Both the position numbers and the translations under genes were made by a program. Under the pieces are notes generated by a model, which had not been told where the DNA came from, made no database searches, and was given only the letters and a program-made list of their open reading frames with translations. Source: Methanothrix sp. (GTDB lineage Archaea; Halobacteriota; Methanosarcinia; Methanotrichales; Methanotrichaceae). Taken from it: 15,183 nt of DNA. The stretch spans positions 1 to 15,183 of the forward strand of contig JAQTXY010000010.1 of assembly GCA_028688535.1 (NCBI GenBank), in the 5' to 3' direction. Positions within the stretch are counted from its first letter, which is position 1. The number at the start of each line of letters is the position of its first letter. Of this stretch, positions 1-6,032 are shown in pieces.

Positions 1-111
1 ATTGCCCCAATTCATGAGGCTCAGCTACTTACATATCTGAGATTGAGAAACTCATGGCTTGGTCTGATTATGAATTTCAATGTGCTTATGCTAAAGGATG
101 GAATCAGATGA
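1..111 (+). CDS. GxxExxY family protein, 3' end only (cut by window edge)
   Basis: The first 108 bases encode the C-terminal part of a GxxExxY protein (PDDEXK_3-like, a small putative nuclease family of unproven role). The visible part includes PIHEAQLLTYLRLRNSWLG and NFNV.MLKDGIR, closely matching the C-terminus of the copy ending at 3571. A TGA at 109-111 stands where the other two copies have a second AGA (Arg), so this copy loses its last five residues (RLVNG); the old stop, TGA at 124-126, is still readable. The D..ExK core would lie upstream of the window, so activity cannot be judged. The identity rests on similarity to the 3183-3571 copy and is firm; whether the gene is functional is unknown. 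Confidence 0.75.
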   Translation: MAPIHEAQLLTYLRLRNSWLGLIMNFNVLMLKDGIR

Positions 112-194
112 CTCGTTAACGGATGATTGTAAGCCTAAGTTCAATAACAATGATTTTCACCAACTGGTTGGATTTATTCCTATGGTTTACGATT

Positions 195-315
195 TTCACC
201 ACAAAGACACTGAGCTCACAAAGAACGCACAAAGACGAACAAACAAAAATTTCATGATCTTGATTTTATAATTTTCTTTGTGAGTCCTTTGTGTTCTTTG
301 TGCCTTTGTGGTGAA
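195..315. repeat. Palindromic CACCACAAAG repeat, copy A
   Basis: The left arm starts TTCACCACAAAGACAC and continues with CTCACAAAG, CGCACAAAG. The right arm is its approximate reverse complement (CTTTGTGAG, CTTTGTG, CTTTGTGGTGAA). They flank an AT-rich centre at about 240-275, giving a 121-bp element that could fold as a long hairpin. The right flank CGTAGTAGTAG is shared with copies B and E. It carries no transposase and looks like a MITE-like or REP-like intergenic repeat. Reading it as a gene gives low-complexity peptides only. Confidence 0.85.
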
Positions 316-394
316 CGTAGTAGTAGTCCTTAACTCCAAATCCCTTTCAAACCACACTAACCTAACGACATGAGTACACCACACTTATGCCCTC

Positions 395-430
395 CTTAAG
401 GATGGGATCAGAAGACTCGTTAACGGATGA
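395..430 (+). pseudogene. GxxExxY gene tail remnant (12 codons)
   Basis: Bases 395-430 read LKDGIRRLVNG and a TGA stop, the same C-terminus as in the 3183-3571 copy. It is joined directly to the aborted glycosyltransferase leader (ATGCCCTCC at 387-395), so it has no start and no body. It is a by-product of the tandem duplication. Unlike the copy at 1-111, it keeps the AGA-AGA (Arg-Arg) codons, so the premature stop in the upstream copy is probably secondary. Confidence 0.75.
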
Positions 431-497
431 TTGCAAGCCTAAGTTCAACAACAATGATTTTAACCATTTGGTGGGAATAATCCTATGGTTTACGATT

Positions 498-618
498 TTC
501 ACCACAAAGACACTGAGCTCACAAAGAACGCACAAAGACGAACAAACAAAAATTTCATGATCCTGATTTTATAATTTTCTTTGTGAGTCCTTTGTGTTCT
601 TTGTGCCTTTGTGGTGAA
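498..618. repeat. Palindromic CACCACAAAG repeat, copy B
   Basis: Almost identical to copy A (195-315), which it duplicates as part of the 302-bp tandem unit. It has the same arms, the same AT-rich centre (one C/T difference in the ATGATC..GATTTT core) and the same right flank CGTAGTAGTAGTCC. It lies about 70 bp upstream of the start of the dead glycosyltransferase gene. Confidence 0.85.
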
Positions 619-688
619 CGTAGTAGTAGTCCTTAACTCCAAACCCCTTCCAACCCCACTAACCTAACGACAGGAGTCCCTTACACTT

Positions 689-1066
689 ATGCCCTCCATC
701 ACCGCCCTGCTCCCCGCCTACAACGAGCGACTCCGGGGCAGCGTGGTGCTTCGCACGAAGCAGTACGCCGACCGGGTCATCGTCACCGATGATGGCAGCC
801 GTTAACTGAATGGCAATAAAAAGGACACGCCATTCTACCGCCGGGTGGGCCAAAGGGTGCTGGTTGCAGCCACCAACATGGACAGTAGCCTGGCCGTCAC
901 GGACAGCCAGAGTGGCTTTCGGGCCTTTGCTCCCAACTCCAAAGGAGACTTTCACTTCAAGCAAAATGGTCTGGCCATCGAGAGCGAGATGCTGGCTGAG
1001 GCGGCTGCAGGTGGCCTGCGCATTCAAGAGGTGGAGATCGGGGTGCGGGTACTGGTGAAGGTGCTA
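689..1066 (+). pseudogene. DPM1-like GT2 glycosyltransferase, dead copy
   Basis: From the ATG at 689 this is a degraded paralog of the intact gene at 2045-2995. The frame matches (PSITALLPAYNER), loses one codon near 730, and at about 795 jumps from DDG to GS: 219 bases present in the intact copy (between the CGGCAG repeats at 2152 and 2371) are missing, including the DxD-type DTDGQ motif. Four bases later TAC has become TAA (803-805), stopping the frame after 38 residues. Similarity resumes (LNGNKKD, TDSQSGFRAFAP, ESEMLA, IQEVEIGV). A second in-frame loss of 48 bases then occurs between GTGCG repeats (2621 and 2669 in the intact copy). Similarity ends near 1066, so both C-terminal membrane helices are gone. 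It cannot be catalytic. Confidence 0.9.
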
Positions 1067-1078
1067 TTCTCCCTCAAG

Positions 1079-1086
1079 TTTATAAT
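1079..1086 (+). promoter_or_regulatory. Possible archaeal TATA box upstream of hicBA
   Basis: TTTATAAT at 1079-1086 lies 38 bases before the TTG start of hicB, just after similarity to the dead glycosyltransferase ends. An archaeal TATA element would place transcription start near 1105-1112, giving a short leader that includes the GGAGTG ribosome binding site at 1111-1116. This is inference from spacing and composition only. Confidence 0.3.
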
Positions 1087-1124
1087 GGATAAGGTCATCA
1101 GTGCAGAGCAGGAGTGTACTTTAA

Positions 1125-1373
1125 TTGTCTGAATACCTTGTACCCATTAAGATCGAAAAACTGGAAGAAGGAGTCTATCTGGCTACAAGTGATACTCTGC
1201 AAGGGCTGGTGGCTCAAGGCCGGACAATTGCCGAGACGATGGAAATAGCGCAAGATGTAGCCAGGAAGCTTATTGAATCATATATTGAACATGGCGATCC
1301 ACTACCCGAAAAAATGGCTCATCCAGCAAGAATTGTCCGGAATATCAAGATACCAGTTGCAATTACTGTATGA
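1125..1373 (+). CDS. hicB: HicB family antitoxin
   Basis: An 82-residue HicB-like antitoxin that should bind and neutralise the HicA mRNA interferase encoded just downstream. The usual HicB pattern is visible: an N-terminal strand (YLVPIKIEKLEEGVYLATSDTL), the QGLVAQGRT-IAETMEIAQDVARKLIESYIEHGDPLP segment and a final strand (IPVAITV). It is a short version with the partial RNase H-like fold and no C-terminal DNA-binding domain, so autorepression by this protein alone is doubtful. The start is TTG at 1125, chosen because GGAGTG at 1111-1116 is well spaced before it and no ATG or GTG lies nearby in frame. It overlaps the hicA start by four bases (ATGA), so the two are almost certainly translationally coupled. 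Confidence 0.9.
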   Translation: MSEYLVPIKIEKLEEGVYLATSDTLQGLVAQGRTIAETMEIAQDVARKLIESYIEHGDPLPEKMAHPARIVRNIKIPVAITV

Positions 1374-1600
1374 CGAAAATCCCGGTGCTAACCTCTAGAG
1401 ATGTCATCAAGGGATTAAAAAGAGCGGGATTTAAATTTGATCGTCAGGCGAAGGGAAGCCACGAGATCTGGTACAATCCCGATACTAAGAGAAGGACGAC
1501 AATTCCCAATCATCCTGGTGCAGAAATAAAAAAAGGGACTCTTAAGGCAATACTTGAGCAAGCGGGTCTTTCATTAGAAGAGTTTGAGCAATTATTATAA
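1370..1600 (+). CDS. hicA: HicA family toxin (mRNA interferase)
   Basis: A 76-residue HicA toxin with a dsRBD-like fold that cleaves mRNA when free of HicB. The family hallmarks are clear: SRDVIKGLKRAGF, then the GSHEIW motif with the catalytic His at residue 31, then the RRTTIPNHPGAEIKKGTLKAIL segment and LEEF near the end. The length is typical. The start ATG overlaps the hicB stop (ATGA at 1370-1373). Antitoxin-first order is the less common arrangement for hic loci but well known. The pair lies between a dead and a live copy of the same glycosyltransferase gene, which suggests insertion into, or retention in, a duplicated segment. Confidence 0.93.
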   Translation: MTKIPVLTSRDVIKGLKRAGFKFDRQAKGSHEIWYNPDTKRRTTIPNHPGAEIKKGTLKAILEQAGLSLEEFEQLL

Positions 1601-1860
1601 TAATACAAAGATATTCTCGGGTGAGCTAAGAATCAGGTTCGCTTCTCTTAGGTGCGAGACGAAAGGCTTTTAAATCACTACTGAAATTAAAAACGTAGGT
1701 AGCAAACATTGCCTGCTGGCGACTATGTCGGTCATCATCTGAATTGAGGTTATGATAAGAGGGGATGACTGGATAGCCGGGGCTTTAGATTCTATTTTTT
1801 GATATAACGATTATTATCATCCAAAAGACAATTAGTTCAAGCATATGGGTTTACGACTTG
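1601..1860. other. Intergenic stretch without a recognisable gene
   Basis: No convincing open reading frame on either strand. A weak stem (CTAAGA at 1626-1631 with TCTTAG at 1646-1651, 14-base loop) follows hicA and could help end its transcript. A run of T with an AT-rich stretch (about 1794-1805, TTTTTTGATATAA) could be a promoter or a terminator. GTTTACGA at about 1850 is the left flank also seen before repeats A and B. Confidence 0.5.
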
Positions 1861-1957
1861 CACCACAAAGACACAGAGCTCACAAAGACGAACAAACAAA
1901 AATATCATGGCCCCGATTTTAAACCTTTCTTTGTGAGTCCTTTGTGCCTTTGTGGTG
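1861..1957. repeat. Palindromic CACCACAAAG repeat, copy C (short form)
   Basis: CACCACAAAGACACAGAGCT at the left pairs with CTTTGTGAG ... CCTTTGTGGTG at the right. It lacks one ACAAAG-type unit in each arm compared with copies A and B, so it is about 97 bp. It lies about 90 bp upstream of the ATG of the intact glycosyltransferase, in the same relative position as copy B before the dead one. The right flank (GCGTTCGTAG) is a degraded form of the shared CGTAGTAG flank. Confidence 0.8.
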
Positions 1958-2044
1958 AGCGTTCGTAGCCACTGGCTAATAATTATCCGGCTTCATAAAC
2001 CCAATCCAGCAAGAGTCTCACATTCCCAGGAGTTCCTTACAATT

Positions 2045-2995
2045 ATGCCCCCCATCACCGCCCTGCTCCCCGCCTACAACGAGGAGATCTCCATCGGCAG
2101 CGTGGTGCTTCGCACGAAGCAGTACGCCGACCGGGTCATCGTCATCGATGACGGCAGTAGCGATCGCACCGCCGAGGTAGCTTCCTTAGCAGGGGCGGAG
2201 GTGTTGCGCCATGACGTCAACCGGGGCAAAGGAGCGGCTCTCAAGACAGGATTCGGGTCCCTGAACGGCAGTGCGGTTATCATTACTATTGATACCGATG
2301 GCCAGCACGACCCGGCAGATATCCCGCGTCTGGCTGAGCCCATCCTGAAGGGCGAAGCGGATATGGTCAACGGCAGCCGTTACCTGAACGGCAATAAGAA
2401 GGACACGCCCCTCTACCGCCGCCTGGGCCAGAGGGTGCTGGATGCGGCCACCAACATGGACAGCGGCCTGGCCGTCACGGACAGCCAGAGTGGCTTTCGG
2501 GCCTTTGCTCCCGGCTCCAAAGGAGCCTTTCACTTCAAGCAAAATGGCCTGGCCATTGAGAGCGAGATGCTAGCTGACGCTGCTGCAGCTGGCCTGCGCA
2601 TTCAAGAGGTGGAGATCGGGGTGCGCTACGATGTGGACGGCTCCTCGGAGCATCCTGTGGCGCATGGCGTGCGGGTGCTGGTGAGGGTGCTGCACGATAT
2701 GGAGCTAAGAAGGCCCTTGTATTATTTCACAGTTCCCGGAATGTTTATGGCTGGGATAGGGATATTGATGGGGCTTGATTTCCTGCAGACGTTCTACCGA
2801 GGGGGGAGTCTCTACTACGGGCCGGTGCTGTTTATGATGCTGCTCACGCTGGTGGGATCGTTCATGGCACTGACGGGCGTGATATTGCATTCGATATCCA
2901 GGATCATGGGCGAGTGCAAGAGCGAGCTGGTGATGATGGGAAGGGCGAGCCGGGAGACTAGTTTCTGTGAGGGGAAGAGGGCAAGGGATAATTGA
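2045..2995 (+). CDS. DPM1-like family 2 glycosyltransferase with two C-terminal membrane helices
   Basis: A 316-residue GT-A enzyme of the dolichyl-phosphate mannose/glucose synthase group. It should move a sugar from a nucleotide donor to a polyprenyl phosphate at the membrane, feeding N-glycan or other surface glycan assembly. Visible motifs: PAYNEE (9-14), DDGSSD (35-40), the DxD-type DTDGQ (83-87) and QSGFR (148-152). Hydrophobic segments at about 226-247 and 258-284 look like two membrane helices, and a basic tail follows. The reading frame is open back to 1952, inside repeat C. The ATG at 2045 is preferred because the paralog at 689 starts at the same place and AGGAG lies at 2028-2032. 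The sequence is GC-rich, like wecB. The exact sugar is not predictable. Confidence 0.9.
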   Translation: MPPITALLPAYNEEISIGSVVLRTKQYADRVIVIDDGSSDRTAEVASLAGAEVLRHDVNRGKGAALKTGFGSLNGSAVIITIDTDGQHDPADIPRLAEPILKGEADMVNGSRYLNGNKKDTPLYRRLGQRVLDAATNMDSGLAVTDSQSGFRAFAPGSKGAFHFKQNGLAIESEMLADAAAAGLRIQEVEIGVRYDVDGSSEHPVAHGVRVLVRVLHDMELRRPLYYFTVPGMFMAGIGILMGLDFLQTFYRGGSLYYGPVLFMMLLTLVGSFMALTGVILHSISRIMGECKSELVMMGRASRETSFCEGKRARDN

Positions 2996-3042
2996 GGTGG
3001 CGCACCGTTTGCGTAGAGTGCTCTTGTTTGCGAGCAAGTGGT

Positions 3043-3106
3043 ATACTACTACGAACAACTAACGAACATTCACCACAAAGATCACAAAGAACGCACAAAG
3101 ACGAAT
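3043..3106. repeat. Solo left arm of the CACCACAAAG repeat, copy D
   Basis: TTCACCACAAAG at 3069-3080 followed by ATCACAAAG and CGCACAAAG reproduces the left arm of copies A, B and E, but no right arm follows. TACTACTACG at 3043-3052 is the reverse complement of the CGTAGTAGTA flank seen at the right ends of other copies, so a terminal inverted repeat seems to extend beyond the CACCAC core. It may be a decayed or half-deleted element. Confidence 0.65.
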
Positions 3107-3182
3107 TGATTTGATCTTGGCTCACCAGCATCATTTCTTAAATGGGTGGCGGTAAAAATTGAGGGATGATAAAAACCAGGAA

Positions 3183-3571
3183 ATGCAAGTGTCTGCTGAG
3201 AGGCAGATGAGCTCTCCAGGGAGATCATCGGCGCTGCTATCGAGGTTCACAAGCATCTTGGTCCTGGGCTCTTTGAATCCGCTTATGAAGAATGTATCTG
3301 CTGCGAGCTGGGTTTGAGAGGAATAAAGTTCAAGCGCCAGGTGCCTTTGCCCTTGAATTATAAAGGAATGAATCTTGAGTGTGGCTATCGACTTGATCTG
3401 TTGGTGGAGGACCTGGTAGTGGTAGAATTGAAAGCGTTAGAGGCCATTGAACCTATCCATGAAGCGCAATTGCTTACCTATCTGAAATTGAGGAATACCT
3501 GGCTTGGGATGATTATCAACTTCAATGTGAAGATGCTCAAGGATGGGGTAAGAAGACTCGTCAATGGATAA
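3183..3571 (+). pseudogene. GxxExxY family protein, interrupted by a 2-base frameshift
   Basis: From 3200 to the TAA at 3569 one frame encodes nearly a full GxxExxY protein: LSREIIGAAIEVHKHLGPG, the name motif G-LF-E-SA-Y, then RLDLLVEDLVVVELKALE with a D..ExK nuclease-like core. This frame has a TGA at 3197-3199 and no start codon before the conserved region. An ATG at 3183 in another frame reads MQVSAE and then hits GAGAG. Removing one AG from 3199-3202 joins the two as MQVSAEADELSREII and gives a normal 128-residue protein with D71, E81 and K83. The gene is therefore broken by a duplicated AG dinucleotide, unless this is a sequencing error or a shorter product starts at TTG 3314. The family role is unknown; members are often scattered and multicopy. 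Confidence 0.8.
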
Positions 3572-3613
3572 ATGGATAAAGTATTAATATATTATTTTTG
3601 CACTACAAACTCT

Positions 3614-3727
3614 AACCACGAAGCTCACAAAGTTCACAAAGAACGCACAAAGATGAATTAGCCATCAGTGTTCCATTGATAAGGACGTCTTTGTGAGTCC
3701 TTTGTGCGCTTTGTGTTCTTTGTGGTG
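3614..3727. repeat. Palindromic CACCACAAAG repeat, copy E
   Basis: The left arm AACCACGAAGCTCACAAAG, TTCACAAAG, CGCACAAAG pairs with the right arm CTTTGTGAG, CTTTGTGCGCTTTGTG, CTTTGTGGTG. The central segment differs from the other copies. The right flank GCGTCGTAGTAGTAG matches copies A and B. It ends 50 bp before wecB, so three repeats of this family sit directly upstream of the starts of glycan genes or their remnants. Confidence 0.8.
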
Positions 3728-3777
3728 AGCGTCGTAGTAGTAGGCTTTAATTCTCTTCATTCGAGGCTAAATCGTTC

Positions 3778-4842
3778 ATGATTGCAATAATCCTAGGAAC
3801 CCGGCCGGAGATCATCAAGATGGCTCCTATTATCCGAGAGTGCCAAAGCAGATCTCTGGACCACTTCGTCCTTCACACCGGCCAGCATTACTCCTATCAG
3901 ATGGACCAGGTCTTCTTCGAGGAGTTGGAGCTACCCACACCCGAGTACAACCTGGACGTGGGTTCAGGCACTCACGCCGAGCAGACCGGTAAGATAATGG
4001 CGGGCGTGGAGAAGGTTCTGATGGATAGAAGGCCGGATGTGGTGCTGGTTCAGGGAGACACAAACACAGTTCTGGCTGGTGCTCTGGCGGCCAGCAAGCT
4101 GCATATCAAGGTCGGCCACGTGGAAGCGGGCCTGCGAAGCAATGACCGGAGCATGCCTGAGGAGATCAACCGCATAGTAGCAGATCACATTTCCGATTAT
4201 CTATTTGCTCCCACAGAGAACTCAAAGGATAACCTGCTCAAAGAGGGTATCTCGGAGGAGAAGGTTCACGTTACCGGGAATACCATTGTGGACTCGGTCT
4301 ATCAGAATCTGGAGATCTCCAAAAAGAAGGCCAATGTTCTGGAGAAGCTCGGGCTGAAGCCCAAGGAGTACTTTCTGGTGACCGCCCACAGGGCTGAGAA
4401 TGTGGACAATCCTGAAAGGCTGGGGGAGATCATCAAGGGCCTCAGACTGGTGGGCAAGGAGTTCTCCTTGCCGGTAATGTTCCCCATGCACCCACGCACC
4501 AGGAAAATGGCGGCTGAATTTGGGTTTGAGTTTGACGGAATCAGGGCAATTGAGCCGTTAGGATTCCTGAAATTTCTGCAACTGGAGGCTAACGCCAGGT
4601 TGGCCTTGACAGACTCTGGCGGAGTGCAGGAGGAGGCATGCATTCTGGGGGTGCCCTGCGTGACGCTGCGGGAGAACACGGAGAGGCCGGAGACTGTGGC
4701 GGTGAATTCTAGCATTCTTGTTGGAGCAAACTCTGCTCGGATATTCGATGGGGCCGAGCTAATGATGGGAAATGACCATCAATGGACGAATCCATTTGGC
4801 GACGGAACCGCAGGTAGACAGATCATAAATATATTAAGCTAA
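3778..4842 (+). CDS. wecB: UDP-N-acetylglucosamine 2-epimerase (non-hydrolysing)
   Basis: A 354-residue GT-B-fold epimerase interconverting UDP-GlcNAc and UDP-ManNAc in the cytoplasm, the entry point for ManNAc, ManNAcA and sialic-acid-like sugars. Family signatures: GTRPE (7-11), HTGQHYSYQMD (33-43), QGDTNTVLA (92-100), GHVEAGLRS (113-121), MPEEINR (126-132), HPRTRK in the middle, and TDSGGVQEEACILGVPCVTLRENTERPET near the end; all the expected charged residues are present. The ATG at 3778 starts exactly at the first conserved strand (MIAIILGTRPE), with GAGG at 3763-3766 as a possible ribosome site. Composition matches the GC-rich glycosyltransferase upstream and contrasts with the AT-rich genes that follow. 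Confidence 0.96.
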   Translation: MIAIILGTRPEIIKMAPIIRECQSRSLDHFVLHTGQHYSYQMDQVFFEELELPTPEYNLDVGSGTHAEQTGKIMAGVEKVLMDRRPDVVLVQGDTNTVLAGALAASKLHIKVGHVEAGLRSNDRSMPEEINRIVADHISDYLFAPTENSKDNLLKEGISEEKVHVTGNTIVDSVYQNLEISKKKANVLEKLGLKPKEYFLVTAHRAENVDNPERLGEIIKGLRLVGKEFSLPVMFPMHPRTRKMAAEFGFEFDGIRAIEPLGFLKFLQLEANARLALTDSGGVQEEACILGVPCVTLRENTERPETVAVNSSILVGANSARIFDGAELMMGNDHQWTNPFGDGTAGRQIINILS

Positions 4843-4892
4843 ATTCCAAAGAACGACCTGCTTTCCTGATGAATATATTATGATGAGGTTAA

Positions 4893-6032
4893 ATGTACGT
4901 AATTGGAATCGGGAAAACAAAGTTCGGAATTCTAAGTGAAACAATTGCTCAATTGGCTTACAAAGCCATGTATGAAGCAATATCCGATAGCCCTATTTCG
5001 ATTAACGATATTGGTGCTGTTTATGTATCTAATTTTCTTGGTTCTCTCTATCAAAAGCAATTGCATTTAAACGCTGTAATCTCGAGCTTACTCCCTGGAC
5101 TTAGAATACCAATTATTGGAATTGAAACCGCCTGTGCATCTGGGGCCAGTGCATTTTACCAGGGATTGCTGGCTTTGAGCCGATTCGAAAATGTTCTTGT
5201 GGTCGGCGTTGAAAAGATGACGGATGCAACAAAAATGAAAAGCATTGAAAATTTGGCGATGGCCGGAGACAGAAAACTGGATCAAAAGCAGGGCTTGATC
5301 TTTCCTGCTAACTATGCACTGATTGCACAACAACATATGATAAGATATGGAACTACACATGACGATCTTTCGGCAGTTTCATTTAAGAATCATAAAAACG
5401 CGAATTTGAATCCCCTGGCCCATTTTAATTATAAGCAAGTTACTATGGATATGATTAATAGATCACCAATAATCTCTTCTCCCTTGAATCTATTCGATTG
5501 CAGTCCTATATCAGATGGTGCATCAGCAGTTGTGCTATCACGTGATAGAAAAAGCGATCGAGACGTTGAGGTTATTGGATCTGATTTGGCTACCGATTAT
5601 ATCTCTTTGGCACAGAGAAAAGAGACTACATCATTTGCCGCTACAAAAATAGCGGCAACGAATGCCTTTGGTCAGGCTAAGCTGCGGCCTAAAGACCTTG
5701 ATATTGTAGAGGCACATGATTGTTTCACCATTGCGGAACTTGTAGCAATGGAAGATCTTGGCATCTGTAAGCCTGGAGAGAGCAAAGATTGGATTCGTCA
5801 AGAAAGAACGACCTTGAATGGAGTCCTTCCGATAAATACAGACGGTGGGCTTAAGGCAGACGGTCATCCAATTGGAGCATCCGGCATTGCTCAAATATAC
5901 GAAATTGTAACACAATTAAGAGGCGAGGCCGGCAAGAGACAGGTAGACCGAGCTAGAATCGGACTGGCTCATAATGTTGGAGGCATTGGCGGGACGGCAG
6001 TGATTCACATTCTGAGGGGGTTATCATCATAA
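4893..6032 (+). CDS. SCP2-like thiolase (probable acetyl-CoA C-acetyltransferase)
   Basis: A 379-residue thiolase of the archaeal SCP2-like type. Family members condense two acetyl-CoA to acetoacetyl-CoA, or cleave 3-ketoacyl-CoA. Visible: the nucleophile in ETACASG (Cys81), NFNYKQ/SPIISSPLNLFDCSP and SDGASAVVLS, EAHDCF (His275), GGLKADGHPIGASG (His325) and HNVGGIGG near the end, where classical thiolases carry a second Cys; the His-Asn-x-Gly-Gly form is normal for this subfamily. A GAGG at 4885-4888 precedes the ATG. Its stop overlaps the next gene, a DUF35 + hydroxyacyl-CoA dehydrogenase fusion. In archaeal mevalonate loci a thiolase of this type works with DUF35 and HMG-CoA synthase as a channelling complex; here the partner differs. 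Clearly AT-richer than wecB just upstream. Confidence 0.9.
   Translation: MYVIGIGKTKFGILSETIAQLAYKAMYEAISDSPISINDIGAVYVSNFLGSLYQKQLHLNAVISSLLPGLRIPIIGIETACASGASAFYQGLLALSRFENVLVVGVEKMTDATKMKSIENLAMAGDRKLDQKQGLIFPANYALIAQQHMIRYGTTHDDLSAVSFKNHKNANLNPLAHFNYKQVTMDMINRSPIISSPLNLFDCSPISDGASAVVLSRDRKSDRDVEVIGSDLATDYISLAQRKETTSFAATKIAATNAFGQAKLRPKDLDIVEAHDCFTIAELVAMEDLGICKPGESKDWIRQERTTLNGVLPINTDGGLKADGHPIGASGIAQIYEIVTQLRGEAGKRQVDRARIGLAHNVGGIGGTAVIHILRGLSS
6014..6021 (+). promoter_or_regulatory. Strong ribosome binding site inside the thiolase 3' end
   Basis: GAGGGGGT at 6014-6021, within the last codons of the thiolase gene, resembles a Shine-Dalgarno sequence and is spaced for a start at about 6029-6032. 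It supports initiation at the thiolase stop and argues against the downstream GTG at 6182 as the only start of the next gene. Confidence 0.55.

Larger units (their letters stand above)
85..685 (+). repeat. Imperfect tandem duplication, two units of about 302 bp
   Basis: Bases 85-383 and 384-685 are near-identical direct copies, offset by 302-304 bases. Each begins at the 7-mer CTTATGC (85-91, 384-390), and the same 7-mer occurs again at 686-692. Each unit holds the tail of a GxxExxY gene, one palindromic CACCACAAAG repeat and the leader of the DPM1-like glycosyltransferase gene up to ATGCCCTCC. The copies differ by scattered substitutions and small indels (for example around 165-180 versus 468-480), so the duplication is not brand new. 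Only the second unit runs on into a glycosyltransferase body. The first breaks after CCCTCC straight into a GxxExxY tail. Confidence 0.85.

Noticed and set aside
196..384. Minus-strand open frame of 62 codons over repeat A
   Set aside because: It reads through the palindromic repeat and gives a low-complexity peptide (TTTTFTTKAQRTQRTH, LCAFFVSSVSLW); such frames recur wherever this repeat lies.
845..1132. Open frame after the stop in the dead glycosyltransferase
   Set aside because: It is the degraded middle of the paralog at 2045-2995, with no own start context and no membrane helices; listed as pseudogene instead.
1626..1651. Stem after hicA as an intrinsic terminator
   Set aside because: The stem is only six pairs with a 14-base loop and no T run follows; mentioned only as a weak possibility.
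1952..2044. N-terminal extension of the intact glycosyltransferase
   Set aside because: The extra 31 codons begin in repeat C and are absent from the family and from the paralog start at 689; ATG 2045 is the better start.
195..3727. CRISPR-like array from the recurring ACAAAG repeats
   Set aside because: The copies are palindromic, irregularly spaced by hundreds to thousands of bases and have no unique spacers of constant length or cas genes.
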